The notes under the pieces are model-generated. The model did no database searches. It was not told where the DNA came from and saw nothing but the letters and a program-made list of their open reading frames with translations. Shown one piece after another: positions 8,826 through 16,920 of a DNA stretch of 64,000 nt. Source of the DNA: Fibrobacter sp. UBA7003 (GTDB lineage Bacteria > Fibrobacterota > Fibrobacteria > Fibrobacterales > Fibrobacteraceae); assembly GCA_002449765.1 (NCBI GenBank), contig DJXN01000006.1, positions 86,883 through 150,882 of the forward strand, given 5' to 3'. A program made the position numbers and the translations under genes. The first letter of the stretch is position 1. Each line of letters starts with the position of its first letter.

Positions 8826-10277
8826 TTACCACCAGAGTTTCAGGCGCAAGTAGTCGATGGCCTGGTGCGAGAGAATCCACCAGAGCGTGCGCTTGCCCGC
8901 GAAAATCTTCGCTATCCCTGTCATGCCGGGGCGGAACCACGGGGGAGTCGCCCTCACGAACTCGCCGCGCACGGCGAAGGTGTTTTCCTGGTCCTTGACA
9001 CTTGCCGTCGGGTTCATGAGCGTGGTGCGGAACCTGTACACGTAATCGGGACGGCTCTTGATGGCCATGAAGCCCTCGCCGCCAAGCCGCACGTTGTTCA
9101 CTTCGAGTTCGCTTACGTCGGCCTCCATGTAGATTTCTTCGATGGATGCCAGCTGGAACAGTTCGCCGCCCTGGTTCACATGCGACCCCACGCGCTTTTG
9201 CAGGTCGCCCTCGATGACCACCGCGCTGTCCGATTCGCAGCGCACCACCGAGCGAGAGAGCTTGTAGCGCACCGTCTTTAGCTTCGCGAGAGTCTGCGAG
9301 AGCTTGGCCTGCTGTATGCGCAGGTCGGCCAGCTGTCTGTTTGCTTGGGCCTTCTGTATTTCGCGGCGGTTGTCCTGCTCCTGGGCCATTAGGTCGGCCT
9401 CTTCTAGCTTGAGTTCCTTCTGGTCGAGTCTCAAGAGTTCGTCGCCCTTGTACACGATGTCGCCCGGCTTCACCTTCACGCTCTGGATGAACCCGTCGAA
9501 GGGGGCGCTCAGGTAGGTGATGTGGTCGGTCTTGAGCATGGCCGGGGCGCTTACCCTGTAGGGGATGGGCACCAGTGCCGCGAAAAGCACGAACGCCGTA
9601 AGCAGAATGCCCAACAGTTTTGCCCAGGTGTGTTCGTGGCCCAGCAGCTTGGCTAACCCCTCCCGCGCGGCCCGGGCGAACCTCTTGCCGAACCAGCCGC
9701 TCTTGCGGTAGAGTTCGTCTATCCTTGCGCTAGTGAGCGTTGCTACCAGGTGGATCTGGGCGGACTCCTCGTCGTCGAAGGGGTGCGCCCCGCGTTCGCA
9801 GGTGATTACCGCGATGGTCTCTTCGCCCCGCCTTACCGGGACCGAGAGCATGTGCCCCACGCCGTAAGTCTTGCTGTAGTACTCGTGGATTCGGGTGGCG
9901 AGCGGGGTGCCGCCGTCCGGGGGCGGGTAGGCGATGCTTGCGTCCTGTTCGTAGGCCTCTTCCATGGCGCATTCCAGGTCGCGCACCACCTGCATCTTGC
10001 CCTCGAAATGGTCGGTGTGGCTTATGGCCGCGAGCACCACGTAGTCGTGCTTGACCATGCCGATGCTCACCCTTTCGGCGTGATGGCGGTCGGCGATTTC
10101 GCCCGCGAGTGCGAGGGCCGCCGTCTTGAAAGTCTTCGCCTCGCCGACAACCCGCACGATGTCCAGGACCTCGTTCATCTGCCCTATCTTGGAACTGGTG
10201 GTGCGCAGGGCGTTCTGCAGCGCCTTGATGATGGCGCCCTGGTCGAACTGCGGCTTTTCCTGGTTCTGTGCGGTCAT
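8826..10277 (-). CDS. GAF domain-HlyD family membrane fusion protein
   Basis: This 483-residue protein joins a cytoplasmic GAF-like sensor domain (about residues 35-190) to a HlyD-type adaptor. One membrane helix spans about 221-240. It is followed by a biotinyl-lipoyl-like half (SAPFDGFIQSVKVKPGD, about 258-273), a helical hairpin (about 287-340), the second lipoyl half and a beta-barrel segment. The end is aromatic (LRLKLWW). In type I and related exporters such adaptors link an inner-membrane pump to a TolC channel. GAF-HlyD fusions are known next to M50-peptidase-HlyD proteins in planctomycete-like genomes, but no M50 or ABC ATPase gene is in this window. It may serve the giant RTX proteins, which is inference. 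Confidence 0.85.
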   Translation of the reverse strand: MTAQNQEKPQFDQGAIIKALQNALRTTSSKIGQMNEVLDIVRVVGEAKTFKTAALALAGEIADRHHAERVSIGMVKHDYVVLAAISHTDHFEGKMQVVRDLECAMEEAYEQDASIAYPPPDGGTPLATRIHEYYSKTYGVGHMLSVPVRRGEETIAVITCERGAHPFDDEESAQIHLVATLTSARIDELYRKSGWFGKRFARAAREGLAKLLGHEHTWAKLLGILLTAFVLFAALVPIPYRVSAPAMLKTDHITYLSAPFDGFIQSVKVKPGDIVYKGDELLRLDQKELKLEEADLMAQEQDNRREIQKAQANRQLADLRIQQAKLSQTLAKLKTVRYKLSRSVVRCESDSAVVIEGDLQKRVGSHVNQGGELFQLASIEEIYMEADVSELEVNNVRLGGEGFMAIKSRPDYVYRFRTTLMNPTASVKDQENTFAVRGEFVRATPPWFRPGMTGIAKIFAGKRTLWWILSHQAIDYLRLKLWW

Positions 10278-10344
10278 TGGACTGTCGGTTAGGGTGTGGT
10301 TTGGGTGGAAATAATAGTAAAAATACGCCGACTCGCAGAAACCG

Positions 10345-10397
10345 TTTAGAAATGCTACAGCCTAAAGGCGTGTAATAATTTCTGAAGCATTTTGAAA
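10345..10397. promoter_or_regulatory. Inverted repeat upstream of the sigma-54 promoter, possible activator site
   Basis: TTTAGAAATGCT (10345-10356) and AGCATTTTGAAA (10386-10397) form an imperfect inverted repeat with ten of twelve positions paired and a 29-base spacer. It lies about 70-120 bases upstream of the predicted start of CBASS transcription, where bacterial enhancer-binding proteins often bind. It could equally act on the divergent GAF-HlyD gene or be chance. Confidence 0.35.
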
Positions 10398-10440
10398 CAT
10401 CCTCGGTCGCCCGGATGGCCCCAAAAGCCTGTTTTTGCGG

Positions 10441-10458
10441 TTGGCACGGTATTTGCAA
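10441..10458 (+). promoter_or_regulatory. Sigma-54 (-24/-12) promoter for the CBASS operon
   Basis: TTGGCACGGTATTTGCA matches the sigma-54 consensus (TGGCACG, four bases, TTGCA) at every conserved position. The -24 GG is at 10443-10444 and the -12 GC at 10455-10456, correctly spaced. Transcription would begin near 10467, leaving a short leader with a purine-rich GAGAGGGG before the capV ATG at 10491. Sigma-54 promoters need an activator ATPase, so the operon may be off until a signal arrives. Confidence 0.75.
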
Positions 10459-10490
10459 TGGAAATAGCATTTAACAACGAGAGGGGCCTT

Positions 10491-11432
10491 ATGTCCGATC
10501 AAAAACCGTCCACGCCAAAGCTTCTATCTCTTTCGGGAGGTGGATTTCGAGGGTTCTTTCAAGCCAATATCCTTTCCTATATGGAAGCCGAACTTGGCAT
10601 GCCTTTAGCTCGTCTTTTCGCCTTAATTGCAGGGACTTCTATTGGGGGAATTAACGCTTTAAGCCTTGCCGCAGAAATCCCTACAGAAAAAATGGTCAAC
10701 TTCTATAAGGATTGGGGACCTAAAATTTTTCCAAAGATAAGGTGGCCGTTGGGCCTTATAAGGCAGAAATTTTCTGACAAGCAGTTGAGGGCTGCTTTGG
10801 AGCAACTCTTAGAGGATCGGACTATTGAAGACTTGAAGCATAAGGTGTTGATACCGGCTGTTAATCTTTCTACGGGTATGCCGCAGGTTTTCAAGACGCC
10901 TCATCATGATAGTTTGAAAATGGATAAGGAATATCGTTTGGTCGATGTAGCCTTGGCAACTAGTGCCGCTCCGACCTATTTCCCTATACATAAGATGGAT
11001 GGACTTTATGGATGGTACATGGTTGATGGGGGCTTGGTTGCGAACCATCCGGGATTGTATGCGTGCATAGAGGCCGAACGGTTCTTGAATATGGATTCTC
11101 AATCCTACAAGCTGTTGCATATAGGAACGATGAGTTCCGGCATCACGGATGTATGTAAGACAGTTAATTCTGGATTTCTGACTCGTTGGCGAGGCAAACT
11201 GTTTGATTTGTCTATTTCCGCACAAGAGGCCGCAACGGAGAATATCCTGAAATTTAAACTTGGGCCGGACCGTTATATGAAAATAGATGTAACCCCACCA
11301 AAGGAACAGGTGAAGTTCATTGCACTAGATAAGGCGAACCCAAAGGCTCAACAAATACTATCACAACAAGCGCGTTCCGCCTACCAAAATGCGCGCACTG
11401 CATTGCAGAAATATATGGCGGAAGGAGAATAG
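10491..11432 (+). CDS. capV: CBASS effector CapV, patatin-like phospholipase
   Basis: This 313-residue patatin-like lipase is the expected cell-killing effector of a CBASS system. In characterised examples it is activated by a cyclic dinucleotide and degrades membrane phospholipid. The oxyanion-hole motif GGGFRG is at residues 16-21, the nucleophile elbow GTSIGG at 48-53 with Ser50, and the dyad aspartate is in DGG at 179-181. I start it at 10491 because the sigma-54 leader ends there, a GAGAGGGG lies upstream and the upstream in-frame extension has no family similarity. The CD-NTase gene follows after 4 bases. The order CapV, CD-NTase, Cap2, Cap3 is that of the Vibrio cholerae DncV operon. 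Confidence 0.93.
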   Translation: MSDQKPSTPKLLSLSGGGFRGFFQANILSYMEAELGMPLARLFALIAGTSIGGINALSLAAEIPTEKMVNFYKDWGPKIFPKIRWPLGLIRQKFSDKQLRAALEQLLEDRTIEDLKHKVLIPAVNLSTGMPQVFKTPHHDSLKMDKEYRLVDVALATSAAPTYFPIHKMDGLYGWYMVDGGLVANHPGLYACIEAERFLNMDSQSYKLLHIGTMSSGITDVCKTVNSGFLTRWRGKLFDLSISAQEAATENILKFKLGPDRYMKIDVTPPKEQVKFIALDKANPKAQQILSQQARSAYQNARTALQKYMAEGE

Positions 11433-11436
11433 AGTT

Positions 11437-12537
11437 ATGGAATGCAAAAGTTTGAATGATTGCTTCCGAGGGTACCTCAAGGAGATAGAAGTCTCGCAGG
11501 AGGTCAAGGAAACATTGGAAGACGCCCGATTGAAGATAAAGCGAGCGTTAACTGAAGGGATTGGAGAACGGACGGCACAAGAAGGAAACCGAATTGTGCC
11601 ACGTTTTATGAGACAAGGGTCCGCCGGATATAAAACGCAGAATATGCCCTGCTTTCCGCCTGCACAGCAGGTTGATTTCGATTATGGATGCTATCTTCCG
11701 TTGTCGTATCATGAAGATGAATCGGAACCCAGAGAAGCCGCAAACGATTTCTTTGATATGGTCGATTCCATACTTAAGCCTTTGGCTAAAGCAAATGGGT
11801 GGACCGCTGAGAAGGGGAAAAAGTCGTATTGTCTAACTCTTTCTGATGAGATTCATTTTGATGTTCCCTTGTATTCGGTGCCTGATAAGGAATTTCAAAA
11901 AATTCGGGATATGCGCCCTGTCAATGAAAGTGCGCAAGGGAGCACTTTTGCTGCTTGTGATGAACAAGAAGAAAGGGATTTGGATTGGGATGATTTGCCC
12001 ACAAAGTCCATAATGCTTGCGTATCGCGAAGACAATGGCCTGTATTCTTGGAAAAAATCGGACCCACGCATGCTGAACCTGTATTTCATGAATAAGGACG
12101 ATGACGACCGCGCGATTTATAGGATTCTGAAAGGGTGGCGCGATTTCAATTTCCAAGATGGAAAGGGGCCTTCATCCATATTCCTGATGAGCCTTGCGGA
12201 AAAGGCCAATGCAGGAAAATCATTTACCGATGATATTTCGGCAGAACTTTTGAAGGTCTTGAAATTTATCAAGTCAATGTCCTTGCCCGATGATGATGAG
12301 GTCTCTGTAGAGAATCCGGCTGATCCAAGGGAAGGTATCAAGTGCCCGACGGAAAAGTTCAAAGAGCTACAGAGTCGGGCGGTCGGCTTTGCTTCTGCCA
12401 TTGCTGGCAATATGGACCCCTCTGATGCGGCGCGGTCGCAGGCTGTGCAACGTCACCTTGGAAAGAGATTCCCCGTGATAAAGGATTCGGTACAGATAAA
12501 CCGTAGAGGAGCACTGCCGTCTGTGAGAGCCGGTTGA
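11437..12537 (+). CDS. CBASS cyclic dinucleotide synthase, DncV-like CD-NTase
   Basis: This 366-residue nucleotidyltransferase would make the signal that activates CapV when phage is sensed. The family hallmarks are present: GS at 61-62 (RQGSAGYKTQ), the metal-binding pair D80-x-D82 (VDFDYGCYLP) and the third aspartate D142 (HFDVPLY). Their context resembles clade A (DncV-like) enzymes, which typically make 3'3'-cGAMP; that product is inference. The protein ends SVRAG. A C-terminal small residue such as glycine is what Cap2 conjugates to targets in type II CBASS. The start at 11437 has GGAGAATAGAG just upstream and the stop lies one base before cap2. Confidence 0.93.
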   Translation: MECKSLNDCFRGYLKEIEVSQEVKETLEDARLKIKRALTEGIGERTAQEGNRIVPRFMRQGSAGYKTQNMPCFPPAQQVDFDYGCYLPLSYHEDESEPREAANDFFDMVDSILKPLAKANGWTAEKGKKSYCLTLSDEIHFDVPLYSVPDKEFQKIRDMRPVNESAQGSTFAACDEQEERDLDWDDLPTKSIMLAYREDNGLYSWKKSDPRMLNLYFMNKDDDDRAIYRILKGWRDFNFQDGKGPSSIFLMSLAEKANAGKSFTDDISAELLKVLKFIKSMSLPDDDEVSVENPADPREGIKCPTEKFKELQSRAVGFASAIAGNMDPSDAARSQAVQRHLGKRFPVIKDSVQINRRGALPSVRAG

Positions 12538-12538
12538 T

Positions 12539-14080
12539 ATGAAAGACAGTCCCTGGGAAAATCTTAAGGATGCTCTCGCTGCATGGAACTTTATTCCTTG
12601 CAGTGGGAGCCTTTCTGCCGAATTTGAAGGGCCGATAGAATCGAGTACCTTTGGAACAGTAATTGTAAAGTTGTTGTTTGACAATCAGTGCTGTACTGAA
12701 TTTCCCAGGGCTTGCTTGGCTCGGCAATATGATGGACTTTGTTTTAGAAAGGTTCCCCATGTAGAGAAGGATGGCGGTTTATGCTATCTTCAAAAGGGAG
12801 AATTGGTCTTTGACGCATGTAGGCCATACGATATGGTTGGGGTCATCGTTGACCAAATAACAGAACGCATTCTTGATTTAGCCAAGGAAAAATACGGGGA
12901 AGAATTTTCAAACGAGATGCCATCTTATTGGCCGTGTGACTACAGTGCTGAAATAAAGGATGTTAACAAAAACTCCTTGAAGATAATTGAAGGTAATTCG
13001 TCTTCGCCTAGTTATTCATGTCCTGTTTATCCTTTATCTGGTCATGTTGATATATCAGCTTTGAGATTCCCTTTTGGTTCAATGAAAGACCTACTCCTGT
13101 TTGGCAAGGCTTCAATGGGAAAACGGGCCTTCAAACGCTACCGGAAGACAGTTTTATGGGGATGCTATTCCTCCAAGAATTTTGCTATCGCCTTTAGAAA
13201 GAATGCAACTATCTTGGGATTGATTGTGTCGCCGTCTCGCAGCGGAAATCTTAATTGTCGGTATTTTGCGGAAGAAACCGAAAATAAAATATTTTCAAGG
13301 AATGCCTCTATGGAAAATAGTGCTCCTTTAATGGATAAGAGAATTCTGGTTGTCGGATGTGGTACATTAGGGAGTAATTTGCTTCCGATGTTGGTAAAGT
13401 CCGGTGCCGGATTTAAAAATCCATTGACAATTGTTGACCCTGATAAGTATAAGGAAGAGAATTTTTCCAGACATTATCTAGGTCTAGAATCCCAAGGAGT
13501 AAATAAGGCTCGTGCAATGAAGACTGTTTTGGAAAATCAGGTAAAAGGTGATTCAAGGGCTTTGTGTAGGAATTTTAGAATAGATGCAATAGAGGATTCC
13601 TTTGAAAAAAGCTTTAAGCCGAAACAGGATTTCCCTTTTGACATTGTACTAGATACAACAGGTGACGAGTCGTTCTCGGAATACTTGAACCGATTCCTTG
13701 CGCAATTACCAAAGATGCCTCTATATATTTGTGGATATATATACGGGCGTAGTAAGGCTGTGTGTGCATCTGTTATCGGTAGTTCTAAAAAAGCGTGTTT
13801 ACGCTGTGAGAAGAAATATGTGGAAGAAAATGGAGTTTTGCCTGTGCTTGGTAAAGAAGATCAGACAAGAGGAACCTGTAATGCCGTTTTTATTCCGTTC
13901 CCTATAATGGCTTCTATTGCAGCGGCAAACTTGATGATGACAGCTTTGTTTAGGTCTCTAAAAGCAACGGAAGAAGAATCTTTGTTTTGGTTCCAAACTT
14001 GTGCGAATAATGTCTGGAATGCGATGGAGTGTGTTACTATACCCAAGGATGATTCATGCCCAGCTTGTTGCAGAAAATAG
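12539..14080 (+). CDS. cap2: CBASS Cap2, E2-E1 fusion ligase
   Basis: This 513-residue protein joins an N-terminal E2-like domain to a C-terminal ThiF/E1 domain. In characterised type II systems it primes the CD-NTase by attaching the enzyme's C-terminus to other molecules. The E2-like part shows PHVEKDGGLCY, which makes Cys82 the likely thioester cysteine. The E1 part starts near residue 266. It has the nucleotide-binding GCGTLGSN (273-280), Asp300 and Arg311, CxxC pairs at 420/423 and 507/510 that may bind zinc, and Cys447 (RGTC) as the likely E1 cysteine. The DNA becomes clearly AT-rich here compared with the V-ATPase region. Its end overlaps cap3 by 25 bases. Confidence 0.92.
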   Translation: MKDSPWENLKDALAAWNFIPCSGSLSAEFEGPIESSTFGTVIVKLLFDNQCCTEFPRACLARQYDGLCFRKVPHVEKDGGLCYLQKGELVFDACRPYDMVGVIVDQITERILDLAKEKYGEEFSNEMPSYWPCDYSAEIKDVNKNSLKIIEGNSSSPSYSCPVYPLSGHVDISALRFPFGSMKDLLLFGKASMGKRAFKRYRKTVLWGCYSSKNFAIAFRKNATILGLIVSPSRSGNLNCRYFAEETENKIFSRNASMENSAPLMDKRILVVGCGTLGSNLLPMLVKSGAGFKNPLTIVDPDKYKEENFSRHYLGLESQGVNKARAMKTVLENQVKGDSRALCRNFRIDAIEDSFEKSFKPKQDFPFDIVLDTTGDESFSEYLNRFLAQLPKMPLYICGYIYGRSKAVCASVIGSSKKACLRCEKKYVEENGVLPVLGKEDQTRGTCNAVFIPFPIMASIAAANLMMTALFRSLKATEEESLFWFQTCANNVWNAMECVTIPKDDSCPACCRK

Positions 14081-14514
14081 AACCAATAATGTATTTGCCA
14101 TTAAAAAGAGGCAAAACGTTCAAAGTCGTTTTCTCGAATTGGATGATGAAGAGAATTGCTCGAATACAGAAATCTGTGTTGACCAATTATGAAAGTGGAG
14201 GGATGCTGTTCGGCGTGATTCGACCGGGTGAGTTGACGATTTCTTTTGCGACTCCTGCTTACCCAGATGATAAACGGTCAAAAACAGAATTTGTTCGCCG
14301 AGACAAAAGACACCTGAAAGTCTTAGACTCTGTGTGGCATCGTTTTGGGGGAACAATCGGGTATTTGGGTGAGTGGCATTCTCACCCAGAATGTGATCCA
14401 CATCCGTCCGGTGTAGATAAAAAAGGGTGGAATGCAGTTGAAAAGAAATCTGGAAAACCGATTGTATTCTTGATTATAGGAAGCGAGCAAGTATATTTAG
14501 AGGGAAGAATTTGA
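14056..14514 (+). CDS. cap3: CBASS Cap3, JAB/JAMM isopeptidase
   Basis: This 152-residue metalloprotease has the JAMM signature. GGMLFG is near the N-terminal third and EWHSHP...HPSGVD follows, giving the His-x-His, Ser and Asp arrangement that binds zinc. In type II CBASS Cap3 cuts the CD-NTase off its conjugates and so counteracts Cap2. The reading frame starts inside the cap2 3' end (25-base overlap); an ATG at 14089 is an alternative start that would still keep the whole catalytic domain. It closes the recognisable CBASS operon. Confidence 0.9.
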   Translation: MPSLLQKIEPIMYLPLKRGKTFKVVFSNWMMKRIARIQKSVLTNYESGGMLFGVIRPGELTISFATPAYPDDKRSKTEFVRRDKRHLKVLDSVWHRFGGTIGYLGEWHSHPECDPHPSGVDKKGWNAVEKKSGKPIVFLIIGSEQVYLEGRI

Positions 14515-14584
14515 GAAAAATAAGCAGATTTTAAAAGAAACATACTATAAGACTGTGTATTTTTTATTATCTTGAAAAGAGAAT

Positions 14585-15376
14585 ATGCTTACTATAGTTT
14601 CATATAATATAAGACGTCAAAGTTCTCTATATAAAAAGATGGTAGAACTTGTAAAAAATAATTCGAATGTGATTGTTGCTATACAGGAAAGACCTAGTAT
14701 TCAGGAAATGAAAAAAATATCCCAAAGAATGCCTAAATGCGTCAAACATCAATATTTTACTAATCGTAATGAACTTGCTGTGATTCATTCTTCAAGTTTA
14801 AGTGTTTTGCTTAGAAATATTGAGAGAGGATCTTTTGACAAAAGGCTATTTGATGAAAGAGCTTTAGTGGTAAGTATTCCTTTAAAGAATGGAAATTTTG
14901 ATATTGTGAATGTTCATGGATATTCTAAAATGCATAAAGATTCTGTTACGTTGAATAATAAGTTGTTTGAAATGATTAAGGACCTGCAAAAGTCATCTAA
15001 ACACATTATAATTGGGGACTTTAATATAAATCCATATGAAGAACATTGGATGCACAATCAAGGAATTTTTTTATCTTATAGAAATATTAGTTCAGTGAAA
15101 AATTTAAACCACAATGATGTTATATATTATAATCCCTGTTGGAAATATATGTGTGAACGCTCTTTTCCAGAAGGAACAATCTTTTATGATAAGTGTATGT
15201 TGCAATGGGCTATGTTTGACCAAGTTTTGATTGCGAAATCTCTTGTTGATGAGAATTCTTTTCGAAATTTTGAAATCCCTCAAAAATTAGGAACCTTTTT
15301 AATTTTGGAAAAGAAATGCTCAAAAAAGAAATATTGTAGTGATCATTTGCCAATAAAGTTAACCCTGGAGGTGTAA
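14585..15376 (+). CDS. Endonuclease/exonuclease/phosphatase-family protein
   Basis: This 263-residue protein has the EEP (DNase I-like) fold motifs. SYNIR near the start, a metal-binding glutamate in AIQERPS (Glu35), the central IIGDFNINP and a final SDHLPI all line up with the catalytic residues of that superfamily. The substrate could be nucleic acid or a phosphoester and cannot be told from sequence. It starts 70 bases after cap3 and one base before the next gene, so it forms a two-gene unit. The DNA is very AT-rich, which points to horizontal acquisition. It may be an extra arm of the CBASS operon or a separate defence module. Confidence 0.8.
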   Translation: MLTIVSYNIRRQSSLYKKMVELVKNNSNVIVAIQERPSIQEMKKISQRMPKCVKHQYFTNRNELAVIHSSSLSVLLRNIERGSFDKRLFDERALVVSIPLKNGNFDIVNVHGYSKMHKDSVTLNNKLFEMIKDLQKSSKHIIIGDFNINPYEEHWMHNQGIFLSYRNISSVKNLNHNDVIYYNPCWKYMCERSFPEGTIFYDKCMLQWAMFDQVLIAKSLVDENSFRNFEIPQKLGTFLILEKKCSKKKYCSDHLPIKLTLEV

Positions 15377-15377
15377 T

Positions 15378-16073
15378 ATGTCGAATATTTTTGCGAATAG
15401 AAATGTCAAGAAAAAGGATTTGCCGGATGCCTTTTGTTCTGTCTGGAAAGATTTTGTTGAATATTATTCTGCAAAATACCCTTCGTTAAAATTTGAAAAA
15501 ATAATGGGTAACGAAGTTGGAAAATTTTATATATGTGTACGCCCTTTAAGGGATGCTGCTGGAACGACGACATTAGCCTCGGTTAAGGTGCTTGATGATA
15601 AAAGACTGAAATTTCAATTAACAGAGGCTATTGACGAATCTGTTTTGTCAACAAAGGGGAAATTTGCAGATGCCCTTAGTGTTTTGATGGCCTCCCCGTA
15701 TACGCAGACGAATATGAAAATCATGTCGGAACTTAACGAAAACGGTCCATTTGAAGGGTATGTTCTTAATAGCGCACCTTATGAAATAACCCCTGATGCT
15801 GTAAAATTTGTTCTTACCGCCAAAGAAACAGATAAATTCCTAAAAATAGCTAATAGCGATTTGGATGAGGAAGAAAAAATTGGATTGGAGTCGATATGTT
15901 CGATTGATCGAATTGTAAAGAGTGTATCCCCTATAACATCAAAGTGCTTTAAACACGGAATAAAATATAGATATATTATTTTTCAAGGTTTTTTATTTGA
16001 ATACAAAAATCGTGTGTTGCAAAATCAAAAAATAATCCTTAGTGGAACGTATTTAAGAAACTTGCGAATGTGA
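15378..16073 (+). CDS. Uncharacterised protein paired with the EEP-like gene
   Basis: I do not recognise this 231-residue protein. It is soluble, with no signal peptide or membrane segment, and mixes strands and helices (for example GKFYICVRPLRDAAGTTTLASVK and a Lys-rich C-terminus). The start follows the EEP stop by one base and has TGGAGGTG at good spacing, so the two are translated together. It could be a partner, inhibitor or sensor for the nuclease-like protein. The AT-rich composition matches its partner. Confidence 0.75.
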   Translation: MSNIFANRNVKKKDLPDAFCSVWKDFVEYYSAKYPSLKFEKIMGNEVGKFYICVRPLRDAAGTTTLASVKVLDDKRLKFQLTEAIDESVLSTKGKFADALSVLMASPYTQTNMKIMSELNENGPFEGYVLNSAPYEITPDAVKFVLTAKETDKFLKIANSDLDEEEKIGLESICSIDRIVKSVSPITSKCFKHGIKYRYIIFQGFLFEYKNRVLQNQKIILSGTYLRNLRM

Positions 16074-16082
16074 TAAATGCTA

Positions 16083-16113
16083 AAACCCTGCTGGTAGATT
16101 GCCGGCAGGGTTT
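16083..16113. terminator. Terminator hairpin between convergent genes
   Basis: AAACCCTGCTGG (16083-16094) pairs with CCGGCAGGGTTT (16102-16113) over a 7-base loop, a 12-bp stem with one G-T pair. It lies between the end of the EEP/unknown pair and the end of the minus-strand gene at 16151. Short T tracts flank both sides, so it may work in both directions. Confidence 0.7.
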
Positions 16114-16150
16114 ATGCTATCAGCTGATACCTGTATTTCGTAAAAAAAAT

Positions 16151-16495
16151 TTAGTCAGGATCATCAGGACTTCGGATGATGAGAGGTTCATTTATTATGC
16201 CGCCACAAATTCGACGCGGAGCTAGACCGGCTACTTTGAGTTTTTGCCAGATTTTTTCAATTATTGGCTCTTCCGCATCAAGCGAAGGAATCTTGCCTAT
16301 ATAAGTTGATCTTGGTAGAGGAGTCCCTTTGTAATCTCGCGAGAAATTGTACATCTCAAAGATTTCATCTCTTTCGGGTGTTGTCGATTCTCCTGAATCA
16401 GAATCGATGGTGACGATCATCCATTGAGAGTCGTTTTCGTCATTGATTTTTTGGCAAAGTTCTGCTGCTTTCTCCATGTAATCATCATTCCACAT
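16151..16495 (-). CDS. Uncharacterised small acidic protein
   Basis: This 114-residue protein is not one I can place in a family. It has an N-terminal helix (MEKAAELCQKINDEND), a strand (WMIVTID), an acidic loop, then PRSTYIGKIPSL and a C-terminal region ending in SPDDPD. A strong AAGGAG lies 6 bases before the start, which supports it as a real gene. It is transcribed away from the CRP-like site and towards the EEP pair. It has no coupled neighbours. Confidence 0.7.
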   Translation of the reverse strand: MWNDDYMEKAAELCQKINDENDSQWMIVTIDSDSGESTTPERDEIFEMYNFSRDYKGTPLPRSTYIGKIPSLDAEEPIIEKIWQKLKVAGLAPRRICGGIINEPLIIRSPDDPD

Positions 16496-16583
16496 AGAAT
16501 CTCCTTGTGCTTTGATTTGTTTATAGACTAAAGATGTCTTTTTCTTGATGAAAATCCAATAACTTTATTCAAAAAAACTTTGC

Positions 16584-16636
16584 AGTGTGACGTGTGTCAC
16601 ACTAATTGAAAAATGAATACGGTTATAATACGCCCA
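16584..16636 (+). promoter_or_regulatory. CRP/FNR-family site in class II promoter layout
   Basis: AGTGTGAC-GTGT-GTCACACT (16584-16603) is a perfect palindrome and contains TGTGA-N6-TCACA, the full CRP consensus. A -10 element TATAAT lies at 16624-16629, so the start would be near 16636. The palindrome centre (16593.5) is then about 42 bases upstream, the class II activator position. The promoter reads towards the lipoprotein and giant RTX gene. No good -35 box is seen, which fits activator dependence. Confidence 0.65.
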
Positions 16637-16920
16637 CGTTCCAGTGGTATACAAAAAAAGTCGGACTGCGGGGCGGGGTGTGGGGTGAAAATGGGGGCGT
16701 TTTGCCCCCATTTGGGGTGTTTGTGGCTGGTCAAATAGCTTTCTTTATTATCTTTTTTCTTAAAAATAAGAACAGATTTTGTTCCTATGAATGAATCGGA
16801 TGTAAAAGTAAAAGGGCCTGGTCCCTATTCGATTGAGCGGTTGAAACCGCGATTTATGGTGGATGCCTTATCCATCGAAATACTGCTTTCAAAAAAGTTT
16901 AATAACAGGAGTACCAAAAG
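16637..16920 (+). promoter_or_regulatory. Long structured leader before the lipoprotein gene
   Basis: About 285 bases separate the predicted start from the lipoprotein ATG. The leader holds a perfect 10-bp hairpin (AAATGGGGGC at 16689-16698 with GCCCCCATTT at 16704-16713). Two more are near the 3' end: GCGGT/ACCGC at 16837-16850 and GGTGGAT/ATCCATC at 16858-16876. The ribosome-binding site AGGAGT follows at about 16907. It matches no riboswitch class I know. A 62-residue ORF inside it is not convincing. Confidence 0.45.

Noticed and set aside
16606..16794. A 62-residue plus-strand ORF in the leader of the first lipoprotein
   Set aside because: No ribosome-binding site, it starts upstream of the predicted transcript start, and it spans the strong hairpin. 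It looks like chance.
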